In this document: positions 36,499 to 43,666 of the stretch, one piece after another
Layout of the letters: each line of letters opens with the position of its first letter
How positions within the stretch are numbered: the stretch's first letter is position 1
Assembly: GCF_900167085.1 (NCBI RefSeq)
Contig: NZ_FUXA01000004.1
Span: 269,985-333,984 of the forward strand
From: Eubacterium ruminantium
GTDB lineage: Bacteria; Bacillota; Clostridia; Lachnospirales; Lachnospiraceae
DNA: 64,000 nucleotides
Reading direction: 5' to 3'
Position numbers and translations under genes: made by a program
The notes under the pieces: generated by a model
Seen by the model: the letters and a program-made list of their open reading frames with translations, nothing else
Told to the model about the DNA's origin: nothing
Database searches by the model: none

Positions 36499-37688
36499 TA
36501 ATCATGCATACAGAACGTGAGATAAAGATAATAACTACTGTATTTATTTCGGTGCTTCTGATCACAAATACTGTTTTGACGGCTGTGATCAAGGAGCCTC
36601 TTTTGGCGTGCCTGATTGCATCTCTTGCGCTTGTAATTCTGTATATTTCGGCGGTTGTTATGGTAAAGCGTATTTATGCAAGAATTGCCGGTGTAAGGAC
36701 TGCTGCGAAGGAGCTGTCTATTCGGAAGTCAGCAAATAATGAATCGGAAGGTCTTTCGGCGATAAAGCAGGAAATGCTGACCGAGGGTGAGTTTGGCAAG
36801 CTTTCGGGAGCAATCTATGATATGTACACAGGTATTCTTGAAGCGGCGGACAGGGAGAAGGAGCAGAAGCTTTATCTGAAGGATATGATCTCTGACATGT
36901 CGCATCAGTTAAAAACTCCAATCGCAAGCTTGACACTATTTACGGATATATTATCATCACACGCTACATCACAGGACTGGGGTGAGGAAGAGATAGACAT
37001 CCTCCGCAGGGAGGAGGGACAATTGGAGCGGATGAGATGGCTCACACTATCGCTTCTTCAGCTTGCTCGTCTTGAAATAAACTCAGTTGAATTTAAAAAG
37101 ATCAAAACGCCTGTACTGATGCTGCTACAAAATGCAGCGGCAGAGCTCCTTCCGATGGCCGAGCAGAGGGGAGTAAATATAGTAGTTGAGGATGCGTTCG
37201 AATATCTTAAAGATGATGTCGAACAGAACACTACAAATACGATGGTTTCCGGTGTTGAACAGAATGAAGCGCATATAGAAGAAAATACAAGACGTGACAA
37301 TATTGCGGCAGAGATAGAGGCCGATCCGGAATGGATGCACGAGGCACTCAGCAATATTGTAAAAAATGCCATCGAGCATAGTCCTGAGGGTGGAACCGTA
37401 ACTCTCGGCTGTACAAGGACTCCTCTTATGATAAAGCTCACAGTGACTGATACCGGGAGAGGCATCCCTGAGGCGGACAGACTTAAGGTATTTGAACGTT
37501 TCAGCCATTCCTCCGATGCAGCTTCAGTAAATCCGGACAGTGTCGGCATCGGTCTTCCGCTCAGCAAAAATATAATTGAGGAGAACGGCGGACGTATTTA
37601 TATTGAATCGAGATTTATCGATGAATGCAAGGCTTCGGAGAAATCATACACTACTGTAAATATAATATTTAATAATACGATGAGATAG
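36495..37688 (+). CDS. Membrane sensor histidine kinase
   Basis: A 397-residue kinase with two N-terminal membrane helices (about 10-28 and 34-55) and almost no extracellular loop, typical of kinases that sense through a partner ABC permease. Phospho-His lies in DMSHQLKTPIASL (about residue 137); the ATP-binding domain has NIVKNAIEHSPEGG (N box), DTGRGIPEADRLKVFERF and GIGLPLSKNIIEENGG. An insertion of about 30 residues (DVEQNTTNTMVSGVEQNE and following) precedes the N box. Start: GTG at 36495, overlapping the regulator's stop, or ATG at 36504; the GTG has the better spaced GGAG. Confidence 0.9.
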   Translation: MIIMHTEREIKIITTVFISVLLITNTVLTAVIKEPLLACLIASLALVILYISAVVMVKRIYARIAGVRTAAKELSIRKSANNESEGLSAIKQEMLTEGEFGKLSGAIYDMYTGILEAADREKEQKLYLKDMISDMSHQLKTPIASLTLFTDILSSHATSQDWGEEEIDILRREEGQLERMRWLTLSLLQLARLEINSVEFKKIKTPVLMLLQNAAAELLPMAEQRGVNIVVEDAFEYLKDDVEQNTTNTMVSGVEQNEAHIEENTRRDNIAAEIEADPEWMHEALSNIVKNAIEHSPEGGTVTLGCTRTPLMIKLTVTDTGRGIPEADRLKVFERFSHSSDAASVNPDSVGIGLPLSKNIIEENGGRIYIESRFIDECKASEKSYTTVNIIFNNTMR

Positions 37689-37699
37689 AACTGCTCTGT

Positions 37700-37858
37700 G
37701 CCTGGATAGCATTTGATCAGGACAGTGCAACGCCGCTATTCTATGAAATGTATCCTGGGAGCATAGTGGATAATTCGCAATGCCGGATCATGGTGGAAAA
37801 GGCAAAAAGGTACGGATACACAAATGTAGAGAAATATAATTCCAGTTTTGATTATTAG
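37700..37858 (+). pseudogene. IS4/IS1634-type transposase fragment
   Basis: An open frame reads AWIAFDQDSATPLFYEMYPG then SIVDNSQCRIMVEKAKRYGY and a stop at 37858. The P.FY..YPG.I.D pattern is the catalytic-core region around the second Asp of DDE transposases of the IS4/IS1634 group. Both ends of the transposase are missing and no terminal repeats are visible. Confidence 0.55.
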
Positions 37859-37884
37859 ATGGTGTCGATAAACAGGAGAGAAAA

Positions 37885-38457
37885 ATGATTAATGTTAAAG
37901 AAGTAGATAGAACGTATTTTGATTTATACGATCAGGTTTCAATGAATGTTGAAGTTCGTTCGATATATAAATTGAAAAGATTGGACAGTGGGCTAGGTGG
38001 TTTCATTTTTGATGAAGTTCCTGTTAAGGAGTGTATAAAAGACTACAGTAAATATGAAATTGCTAAAGAATATGAGAAAACATTTGATATATCCACTTGG
38101 CGATTCTATATGGCATTTGACGATGAGAAGCCGGTAGGTGCTGCAACTGTTGCTGGATCAACAGAAAATATATACATGTTATCGGGCAGAAAAGATGCCT
38201 GCGTACTTTGGGATATTAGAGTAGAGGATGGATATAAGCATAAGGGAATAGGGCAAAAGCTCTTTGATTTATGCAAAAGCGGTGCAACTGAAGATGGTTA
38301 TAGTCAAATGCTTATAGAGACTCAAAACATTAATGTTACTGCATGTAAATTTTATAAAAAACAAGGAGCTGTATTATCTAAGGTAGATATGTATGCATAT
38401 TATTCACAGCCTGACTCAAGAGATGAAATTCAATTTATTATGTATTTGGATTTATAA
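37885..38457 (+). CDS. GNAT N-acetyltransferase, streptothricin-acetyltransferase-like
   Basis: A 190-residue acetyltransferase. The core LWDIRVEDGYKHKGIGQKLF (about residues 111-130) carries the acetyl-CoA loop, preceded by WRFYMAFDDEKPVGAATVAG and followed by LIETQNINVTACKFYKKQGA. The LWDIRV segment and overall length are those of the streptothricin acetyltransferase (Sat) group, so an antibiotic-modifying role is possible; many chromosomal members have unknown substrates. Good GGAGAG site before the ATG. It stands alone between an IS relic and a candidate small RNA. Confidence 0.75.
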   Translation: MINVKEVDRTYFDLYDQVSMNVEVRSIYKLKRLDSGLGGFIFDEVPVKECIKDYSKYEIAKEYEKTFDISTWRFYMAFDDEKPVGAATVAGSTENIYMLSGRKDACVLWDIRVEDGYKHKGIGQKLFDLCKSGATEDGYSQMLIETQNINVTACKFYKKQGAVLSKVDMYAYYSQPDSRDEIQFIMYLDL

Positions 38458-38517
38458 ACTATTTGAGATTTGTTCAAAGAGACAACACCGAGTTTTGTAT
38501 AAAAACTAAACATATGT

Positions 38518-38549
38518 TTGACAATGAGTATTAGCGGTGATAGTATAAT
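38518..38549 (+). promoter_or_regulatory. Candidate promoter for a small RNA
   Basis: TTGACA (38518-38523) and TATAAT (38544-38549) are both perfect matches, but the spacer is 20 bp instead of 17, so the pair may be partly fortuitous. A transcript from here would start near 38556 and end at the hairpin at 38598-38642. Confidence 0.4.
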
Positions 38550-38555
38550 CTTAAA

Positions 38556-38642
38556 GGTGCTACCGATAGACGGTTAGCCCTGTATTAATTGGTTAAAAAT
38601 AACCGCTCAATCTTGTTAGGGACTGGGGCGGTTATTTTTTTG
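38556..38642 (+). ncRNA. Candidate small untranslated RNA with strong terminator
   Basis: The region 38458-38974 has no credible gene. An ~85-nt RNA could run from 38556 to the U-run at 38642. It contains GCTACCGATAGACGGTTAGC, an internal hairpin, and ends with AATAACCGC / GCGGTTATT around a 21-nt loop followed by seven T. The layout (short, own promoter, GCCCT...AGGGAC, terminator with CCGC stem) resembles antitoxin-type RNAs of Firmicutes type I systems as I remember them. No toxin ORF was seen on either strand, so the assignment is tentative. Confidence 0.4.
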
Positions 38643-38974
38643 AATACTACATTAGACAGCATCAGGATAATATTGTTTTTGTTAATGGAAAAATCTGTAG
38701 AAAATACGGCAGGAAGTGTGTAACAAAAGAAATAATCGTTGATAGTATAAGCTGTTGTATATGTGAAGGAATCGGTGTTTTACCGGTTCCTTTTAATATT
38801 CTGTAGATAATTAGGGAACAATAATGATTAAGAAAATAACTTCTTGTTAATGTAACGACTATACATAATGTGCAGGCATTTTTATCGGACACCTAATATG
38901 TGAGAATGGTGGTAGTAAAGAAACCGACTTGGGATCTGAAAGTCCCAAAATCAAGAAAATCAGGAGGGAAAACT

Positions 38975-39274
38975 ATGAAGACTATATATTTTACAATCAC
39001 AGGAATGAATTATTACTACGGTACGGATGTTGTTAAGAAGGGCAGCAAGGTTGAACTGATTAAGGAGCCGGATAATAAGTATGACAAGGAGGCCATACTT
39101 GTGAAGGTCGATGGGCTCGGGGCAATAGGACATGTTGCAAATAGCGTAAATACAGTACTCGGTGAGTCTTATAGTGCCGGAAGGATCTATGACAGATTCA
39201 AGAAGAGAGCCAAGGGCAAGGTCGTTGTTGTAACTGAAAGAGGAGCTGTATGCGAGCTGAAGGTGGAGAAGTAG
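38975..39274 (+). CDS. HIRAN-domain protein
   Basis: A 99-residue protein that is a single HIRAN domain: IYFTITGMNYYYGTDVVKKG, KVELIKEPDNKYDKEAILV (the EPDNxYDxxAI signature) and LGAIGHVANS. HIRAN binds single-stranded 3' DNA ends in helicases such as HLTF; free-standing bacterial copies are common on mobile elements and phages. The ATG at 38975 has CAGGAGGG seven bases upstream, while the longer frame from 38900 has no ribosome site. It is followed after 30 bp by a small cysteine-rich ORF and then a small membrane ORF on the same strand. Confidence 0.8.
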   Translation: MKTIYFTITGMNYYYGTDVVKKGSKVELIKEPDNKYDKEAILVKVDGLGAIGHVANSVNTVLGESYSAGRIYDRFKKRAKGKVVVVTERGAVCELKVEK

Positions 39275-39304
39275 GTTTGAGAGACGCAGGTTCAGGAGGA
39301 CAGG

Positions 39305-39418
39305 ATGTTAAAGCGGTTAAAGTTCTGGTTTATGAGAAATAAGCACTGCAGGGGATGCTGTATGACGTGTAAGCATTATGCGGAATGCAGGAGAGAACTG
39401 CTGGGGGATAAGAATTAA
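39305..39418 (+). CDS. Tiny cysteine-rich protein (37 aa)
   Basis: A 37-residue basic protein: MLKRLKFWFMRNKH followed by CRGCCMTCKHYAECRREL. Five cysteines in a CxxCCxxC...C layout suggest zinc or iron-sulphur binding. A strong AGGAGG lies five bases upstream of the ATG, which supports real translation despite the size. It sits between the HIRAN gene and a small membrane-protein ORF, all same strand with short gaps. No function can be assigned. Confidence 0.55.
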   Translation: MLKRLKFWFMRNKHCRGCCMTCKHYAECRRELLGDKN

Positions 39419-39437
39419 TGGAGGATGGTGAGCAGAT

Positions 39438-39572
39438 ATGAAGAGTTTACTGAAATTATGTTTATTCCCATTTTGGCTGATGCTTAAGGCGATGAGGTTT
39501 ATGTTAAAGTTTCTTTTGGTACCACTGATAATACTGGGATTTATAGCAGATGATGGAAAAGGTATGTTTTGA
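39438..39572 (+). CDS. Tiny membrane protein (44 aa)
   Basis: A 44-residue ORF, MKSLLKLCLFPFWLMLKAMR then FMLKFLLVPLIILGFIADDG, with a basic N-terminus and hydrophobic stretches long enough for one or two membrane segments. GGAGG lies 14 bp upstream, a little far. It could be a real small membrane protein partnered with the HIRAN/Cys-rich pair, or a cut remnant. It ends 30 bp ahead of the duplicated gene-tail stub at 39602. Confidence 0.4.
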   Translation: MKSLLKLCLFPFWLMLKAMRFMLKFLLVPLIILGFIADDGKGMF

Positions 39573-39601
39573 TAACAGAAATCAGAAATGAATGAAGGAA
39601 A

Positions 39602-39651
39602 TTCCGGTGTTTGCAGGAGTGCTTAATTAAGTATAAGTTTGGATGACAAAG
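39602..39651 (+). repeat. Gene-tail segment shared with 17596-17645
   Basis: Second copy of the ~50-bp segment. It encodes the stub IPVFAGVLN and a stop, then runs with the same non-coding bases to ACAAAGGA, which here forms part of the ribosome site of the zinc-ribbon gene. Confidence 0.6.
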
Positions 39652-39663
39652 GAGGTGGATCAT

Positions 39664-40155
39664 ATGGGACAGGCGTTTAGTGGAGTTTGTACGAATTGTG
39701 GGTTTAAAATAACAGAGAATATAGGCGTAGGATTTATGTTTCCGATAGTCTATGGAGAGGTTAGAAAAAGAGCATTGGATGGAGAATATGGGGATGAAAT
39801 GATGAATTTCCTTAGGGAAAATCCTCAGAGAGCTATTGATGCCGAAATAGATCTGTTTGTCTGTGAAGAATGCGGTGATATTTCATCGGACTATAATCTC
39901 GGAATGTATATTCCTAGGGAAGAGGATGAAGAGATGCTCAAAGAAGCCGATTTTTCGTCAGAGGACACAGGTAATTCAAATTATTTCATGCCCGACGAAC
40001 TAAGGCGCAAATTCAAGAAATTCAAGGACTATGATCATAGATGTGAGAAGTGTCATGGAAAGCTTAAGATTGTTGTTGGGAAGGACTACGATAAACTCAA
40101 GTGCCCACGGTGTAAGTATAAGCTTATTCCGGGGGATATAATAATGTGGGATTAG
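39664..40155 (+). CDS. Zinc-ribbon protein
   Basis: A 163-residue soluble protein with three zinc-knuckle pairs: CTNCGFK at residue ~9, CEECGD at ~70, and a C-terminal pair CEKCHGKL and CPRCKYKL (~130-155). The central region is acidic and helical. Spaced CxxC pairs fit one N-terminal and one C-terminal zinc ribbon. The ATG at 39664 is preferred to the in-frame ATG at 39643 because AAAGGAGGTG sits just before it. Function unknown; it precedes the WYL regulator gene by 155 bp. Confidence 0.6.
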   Translation: MGQAFSGVCTNCGFKITENIGVGFMFPIVYGEVRKRALDGEYGDEMMNFLRENPQRAIDAEIDLFVCEECGDISSDYNLGMYIPREEDEEMLKEADFSSEDTGNSNYFMPDELRRKFKKFKDYDHRCEKCHGKLKIVVGKDYDKLKCPRCKYKLIPGDIIMWD

Positions 40156-40200
40156 CTGGTTGTGAGAAGAAAATCATGTAGATGTCCCTGTTATAACCCT

Positions 40201-40229
40201 TTGTATAATGTATCCAAATGTGGTAAAAT
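40201..40229 (+). promoter_or_regulatory. Promoter of the WYL regulator gene
   Basis: TTGTAT (40201-40206), a 17-bp spacer and TAAAAT (40224-40229) preceded by TG one base upstream (extended -10, TGGTAAAAT). Transcription would start around 40236, inside or next to the palindrome at 40240. Confidence 0.6.
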
Positions 40230-40239
40230 TAGAGCGTGG

Positions 40240-40253
40240 TTGTGGGACCACAA
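40240..40253. promoter_or_regulatory. Candidate WYL operator, TTGTGG-GA-CCACAA
   Basis: A perfect inverted repeat of 6 bp with a 2-bp centre, placed at the expected transcription start of the WYL gene. WYL repressors are dimers that bind such palindromes, so autoregulation is likely. A second imperfect palindrome, GAAAACCGC / GCGGGTTTTC, follows at 40260-40288. Confidence 0.5.
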
Positions 40254-40310
40254 ACACAAGGAAAACCGCATGGAGAAGGCGGGTTTTCTAGATTACAGGG
40301 GGATGCCGTT

Positions 40311-41291
40311 ATGAAGGGGAAAAACCAGAAGCTTAAGCTTCTTTATCTGGCGAAAATAATGCAAGAGCAGACAGATGACACTCACACTCTTTCCATGTCC
40401 GAAATACTTGCAGAGCTTGCAAAGCATGAAATTCTGGCACAACGGAAGAGTATTTACGAGGATCTGGCTGCTCTTGATGAATATGGGATAGAAATAATCA
40501 AAGAACGTGTAGGTTCGAAGACGCTGTATCACTGTGGCAACAGAGTATTTGAGATTGCTGAGTTGAAGTTCCTGGTGGATGCAATCCAGTCCTCGAAGTT
40601 CATCTCTGAGAAGAAGACCAGGGAGCTGATCAAGAAGCTTGAAAATAACATTAGCGTGTATGATGCGAAGCTTCTCGATCGCGAGGTAAAGGTTGCCGGG
40701 CGCGTCAAAAATATGAATGAAAGCATCTACTATGCCATCGATTCCCTTCACAATGCGATAAGCGAGGACAAGGCCATTCGCTTCAAGTATTTCAGTTGGA
40801 ATGTCAAGGGCGAAGAGGAGTTCCGTAGGGACGGAGCTTTCTACAATGTCAGTCCGTGGGCGCTGCATTTTGATGATGAGCGGTATTATCTGATCGGTTA
40901 TGACCACGATAAGGAGGAAATCAGACATTTCCGCGTTGATAAGATGCGCGAGGTTTCCGTCACGGACAAGAAGCGCAAGGGCAAGGCTGCTTTCAATAAG
41001 CAGGACAAGGTAAAATATAATGAGCAGTATTTCCGGATGTTTGGCGGTGAGGTTGAAACCGTGTCCCTCCGTTGCCGGAACGAAATGGCAAATGTCATCA
41101 TCGACCAATTCGGCAGGGACGCTTGGATGCACCCAATAGATAATGAATGGTTCACCGCAAGTGTAAATGTGGCGGTGAGTGACCAGTTCCTTGGATGGAT
41201 CGTGGCTCTTGGCGGGAAGGTAGTGATTACTGGTCCGGAGAGCGCAAAGGAGAGGATGAAGGAACTGGTGGGGAAGAAGTTTGTGGAATAG
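40311..41291 (+). CDS. WYL-domain transcriptional regulator, complete
   Basis: A 326-residue regulator: N-terminal winged helix-turn-helix (MSEILAELAKHEILAQRKSI, DLAALDEYGIEI), WYL domain (about 140-225; IRFKYFSWNVKGEE, SPWALHFDDERYYLIGYDHD) and WCX extension (MANVIIDQFGRDAWMHPIDN). WYL domains sense nucleic-acid or nucleotide ligands and many repress defence operons. The ATG at 40311 follows CAGGGGG; the longer GTG frame from 40236 would overlap the promoter. It is a near duplicate of the truncated gene at the left edge, 39.8 kb away, and is followed 32 bp later by a small membrane protein and then a degraded DUF1524-type gene. Confidence 0.9.
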   Translation: MKGKNQKLKLLYLAKIMQEQTDDTHTLSMSEILAELAKHEILAQRKSIYEDLAALDEYGIEIIKERVGSKTLYHCGNRVFEIAELKFLVDAIQSSKFISEKKTRELIKKLENNISVYDAKLLDREVKVAGRVKNMNESIYYAIDSLHNAISEDKAIRFKYFSWNVKGEEEFRRDGAFYNVSPWALHFDDERYYLIGYDHDKEEIRHFRVDKMREVSVTDKKRKGKAAFNKQDKVKYNEQYFRMFGGEVETVSLRCRNEMANVIIDQFGRDAWMHPIDNEWFTASVNVAVSDQFLGWIVALGGKVVITGPESAKERMKELVGKKFVE

Positions 41292-41323
41292 AGCTGTAAC
41301 AACATATAGTTGGAAGGCGAATT

Positions 41324-41611
41324 ATGGGAATAGGAATTTGGATCAGTATAGAGTTAAATGTAGTACTGTTATGTATCATCATTTATCTATATGTAACAAG
41401 AAATCGGAATACAGTTGAAGTACAGTATGTTGATCTGGCGGAGAAATTTGCAATCTACGATTACATGTACAGGAATGGTATGACATTTTCGTATGATGAT
41501 CTCCGGGATTATTCATATTATCAGTGGTATAAGCTGAGATATGAGACATCCCCGAAGAGTAAATTTGCTCCGGAGCCGATACTTAATGATAATACGTATC
41601 GCGAGGAGTAA
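41324..41611 (+). CDS. Single-span small membrane protein
   Basis: A 95-residue protein with one N-terminal membrane helix (IWISIELNVVLLCIIIYLYV, residues 5-24) and a charged, tyrosine-rich cytoplasmic tail (YDYMYRNGMTFSYDDLRDYS). It starts 32 bp after the WYL stop and ends 34 bp before the next gene, so all are probably one transcript. Family not recognised. The WYL-plus-membrane-protein layout recalls CBASS-like effectors, but there is no cyclase gene, so no role is claimed. Confidence 0.55.
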   Translation: MGIGIWISIELNVVLLCIIIYLYVTRNRNTVEVQYVDLAEKFAIYDYMYRNGMTFSYDDLRDYSYYQWYKLRYETSPKSKFAPEPILNDNTYREE

Positions 41612-41645
41612 TGTGTAGTTTATATGATAAGAGGAGAAGTGTTTT

Positions 41646-42404
41646 ATGGGTGATGAAGCTAAGAAAAATGAAATGACAAGGGCGATAACTGAGATGGAAT
41701 TTGCTCTGGAGCCGGTTGAGGATAGAAAATCAATAACCGGATATACAAAGATTTCTCTTGATAAAATGATGGGGATGGGCGCCGGATTTGGGCTTATGGC
41801 AGATTCTATCATGAAGTGTATGCCGGGAGGCGGTTCTGGTATTTATAAAGTATCTGTTCCTAAGGGAATGCATCTGGCAAAAAGAAAAGATGGCTCCGGG
41901 TATATAGGCGGTTCTCTTGATGATATGACGAATAAGGTTAGTGGCCAGGCAACGCTTAATAAGGTTAGTCTGGATCCGACTATGGTATGCATGGCTGCTA
42001 TGATGGCCAGTGTAAATAAGCGTCTGGATAGCATCGAAGAAGCTCAGAAAGAGATGATGGATTATCTCAAACAAAAGGATAAATCTGAAGTAAGAGGAAA
42101 TATCAAGTTCCTTGCTGACATAATGAATAATTATAAATATAACTGGGATAGCGAGCGCTATAAAGACAGCAATCATGTTAAGGCACTTGATATCAAGCAG
42201 GACTCCGAGAGTAAGATTGATTTCTACAGAAATATAATAATGGATAAGGCTTCAAAAAAGTCATTTATCCAGACGGATCAGTCTGTGAGAAAACAAGTAG
42301 AAGTGTTGAAAGAGAATTTTCGGGAATACAAGCTCTCACTATATATGTTTGCATTTTCCTCATGGCAGTCTTGGAAATATGTTAGCGCTTTCGGCGAGAA
42401 TTAA
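41646..42404 (+). CDS. Hypothetical protein, C-terminus probably lost by deletion
   Basis: A 252-residue soluble protein I do not recognise. Gly-rich N-terminal part (MGMGAGFGLMADSIMKCMPG, SGIYKVSVPKGMHLAKRKDG), a helical section (MAAMMASVNKRLDSIEEAQK) and a charged C-terminal half. The last dozen residues (SWQSWKYVSAFGEN) are read from the sequence of the neighbouring truncated DUF1524-type gene in the wrong frame, so the natural C-terminus has been cut off at about 42358. AGGAGA lies before the ATG. Such Gly-Met-rich proteins with long coiled tails occur as accessory genes of mobile loci; function unknown. Confidence 0.5.
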   Translation: MGDEAKKNEMTRAITEMEFALEPVEDRKSITGYTKISLDKMMGMGAGFGLMADSIMKCMPGGGSGIYKVSVPKGMHLAKRKDGSGYIGGSLDDMTNKVSGQATLNKVSLDPTMVCMAAMMASVNKRLDSIEEAQKEMMDYLKQKDKSEVRGNIKFLADIMNNYKYNWDSERYKDSNHVKALDIKQDSESKIDFYRNIIMDKASKKSFIQTDQSVRKQVEVLKENFREYKLSLYMFAFSSWQSWKYVSAFGEN

Positions 42405-43059
42405 TAGCAAACTACAAAACCGTTCATTTGATTCAAAGATCCAAGAAAGATATAGCAGTGGTTCCAAGAGCGAATTAATGGTTGCTGCATGGCCAAGCAA
42501 GGAATGGACGCCAGAAAGCATATTAGAGCGCGGCATGGAGATCCTGCACTTTATCGAAAAGGAATTTGATTTCGTATTTCCAAACGATAAATACAGAAAA
42601 GAAGTCCTCGGCTTAGGTTTCATGGTTAATGAAGGCGATGAAGATAGCAATAAGACGGTTGCGATTACTGAATCTGCTGACGAAAAAATAACAAGTCAAG
42701 AATTTAAAGCGGAAGATTTCGAAAAGTTATCTAGTGGCGCAAATAAAGAACTCTTAGATATTTTTGAAACTATAAACGATTATTGCCTTTCTATCTCACA
42801 AAACATAATCAGAAACACTACAAAGCATTACATTGGATACAGCGAAGGAAAAAGTTTTGCAGACTTTCATTTTAACTCCGGCTACTGCCACTTGATGCTT
42901 CGTACTATTAAGTATTCTGATCCACAAAACAAAATAGAACTTCTTGGTGATAACTACAACTGGGCTAAGAAAGCAAAACTCAGGATCTATCCTGGCGATG
43001 ATTTAGAGTATATTAAAGGCTTAATCAAGCAAAGCTACGATTCATTGTTTAGTAATTAA
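42349..43059 (+). pseudogene. C-terminal fragment of a GmrSD-like (DUF1524 + DUF5655) protein
   Basis: From SLGNMLALSARINSKLQNRSF (the DUF1524 nuclease-domain tail, after the HNH histidines) through WTPESILERGMEILHFIEKE, a linker, and a DUF5655 domain (ADFHFNSGYCHLMLRTIKYS to YIKGLIKQSYDSLF). DUF262/DUF1524 proteins of the GmrSD group are type IV restriction nucleases against modified DNA. The DUF262 half and the catalytic His of DUF1524 are missing; the 5' end has been joined to the preceding gene near 42358. The remaining protein cannot cut DNA. A terminator follows directly. Confidence 0.65.
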
Positions 43060-43068
43060 AATAAAAAG

Positions 43069-43102
43069 AGCCGATAGTCATAAAAGCTATCGGCTTGATT
43101 TT
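43069..43102 (+). terminator. Rho-independent terminator
   Basis: Perfect 9-bp stem AGCCGATAG (43069-43077) / CTATCGGCT (43087-43095), 9-nt loop, then TGATTTTAT. It lies 10 bp after the DUF5655 stop. Confidence 0.8.
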
Positions 43103-43300
43103 ATATATGGTCAGCAGAAAATATTGGTGAGATATGGTGAAGAGGTATGATATGAGGGTATGAGTGGGTTAATGTCGAAAAATCAAATAATAAGCATGAC
43201 TATCAACTATCTGCTGAGTCGCTATTAGAAAGCGAGCAATGACGGAAGGTAGGAATGCAAAAAGAACAACACCCCTATAAATAGGGATGCTTTTCACTAA

Positions 43301-43334
43301 CGTCAAATGAGAAATATCTCCATTGTGACGTCTA
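43301..43334. repeat. Hairpin in front of the tRNA-like array
   Basis: ACGTCA..ATG.GA and its inverse TC.ATTGTGACGT surround AATAT, forming an imperfect stem that ends six bases before the first tRNA-like sequence. It stands in a gene-free gap (43104-43339). Confidence 0.4.
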
Positions 43335-43339
43335 AATAT

Positions 43340-43418
43340 GGGATGTAGCTCAACAGGTAAGAGCCACGGCCTTATAAGCCGTAAGCCCTGACAAGGTAAA
43401 TATGGGTTCGATAGTCTC
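43340..43418 (+). tRNA. tRNA-Ile(TAT)-like sequence, degenerate
   Basis: GGGATGT acceptor strand, D arm GCTC / GAGC, and a perfect anticodon stem ACGGC / GCCGT with loop CTTATAA (anticodon TAT). Then the structure decays: the variable region is about 21 nt, the T loop GGGTTCGATA is followed by GTCTC, and no strand complementary to GGGATGT appears. The 5' two thirds are convincing, the 3' third is not, so it is probably not functional. Confidence 0.4.
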
Positions 43419-43448
43419 ACCTGCCGGGTCTTCACTTCGTTACGGTCC

Positions 43449-43481
43449 GCGCATAACAAGCATCCGCTGGATGCTTTGCGC
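43449..43481. repeat. Bulged hairpin A1
   Basis: Outer stem GCGCA / TGCGC, a 4-nt bulge TAAC on the 5' side, inner stem AAGCATCC / GGATGCTT, 3-nt loop. It is preceded by CTTCACTTCGTTACGGTCCG (43430-43449), which recurs in front of hairpin A2 at 43761. Outer and inner stems differ from A2 by compensating changes. Confidence 0.6.
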
Positions 43482-43486
43482 CGGTC

Positions 43487-43519
43487 GGTGCTAGACGATG
43501 CCCACAGGGCATCAGCACC
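43487..43519. repeat. Bulged hairpin B1
   Basis: Outer stem GGTGCT / AGCACC, a 4-nt 5'-side bulge AGAC, inner stem GATGCCC / GGGCATC, loop ACA. Same design as B2 at 43619 with a completely different but equally complementary inner stem. Confidence 0.6.
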
Positions 43520-43540
43520 CCATCATCCCGATTTTTTGCA

Positions 43541-43610
43541 GACGTGGTGTAATGGATTAGCGCATCGGATTTCTAATCCGGCGGTTGAGGGTTCGAGGTC
43601 TCGTATGTCG
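43541..43610 (+). tRNA. tRNA-Arg(TCT)-like sequence, degenerate T arm
   Basis: GACGTGG acceptor strand, D arm, anticodon stem TCGGA / TCCGG with loop TTTCTAA (anticodon TCT), and T arm GAGGG-TTCGAG-GTCTC that pairs only partly. A 3' strand GTATGTC could pair with six acceptor positions, two of them G-T. This is the best of the three, but no CCA and a short T loop argue for a relic or an unusual form. Confidence 0.5.
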
Positions 43611-43618
43611 ACTCGGTC

Positions 43619-43651
43619 GGTGCTGGACACGTGCCACCGGCACGTAGCACC
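43619..43651. repeat. Bulged hairpin B2
   Basis: Outer stem GGTGCT / AGCACC identical to B1, bulge GGAC on the 5' side, inner stem ACGTGCC / GGCACGT, loop ACC. It directly follows the Arg tRNA-like sequence. Confidence 0.6.
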
Positions 43652-43666
43652 CCTCCGACTGTACTT

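Noticed and set aside
31939..37688. Lantibiotic or bacteriocin biosynthesis locus
   Set aside because: ABC, regulator and kinase genes are present, but there is no precursor peptide or modification enzyme.
38518..38642. Holin-like type I toxin gene overlapping the small RNA
   Set aside because: No small hydrophobic ORF with a ribosome site was found on either strand.
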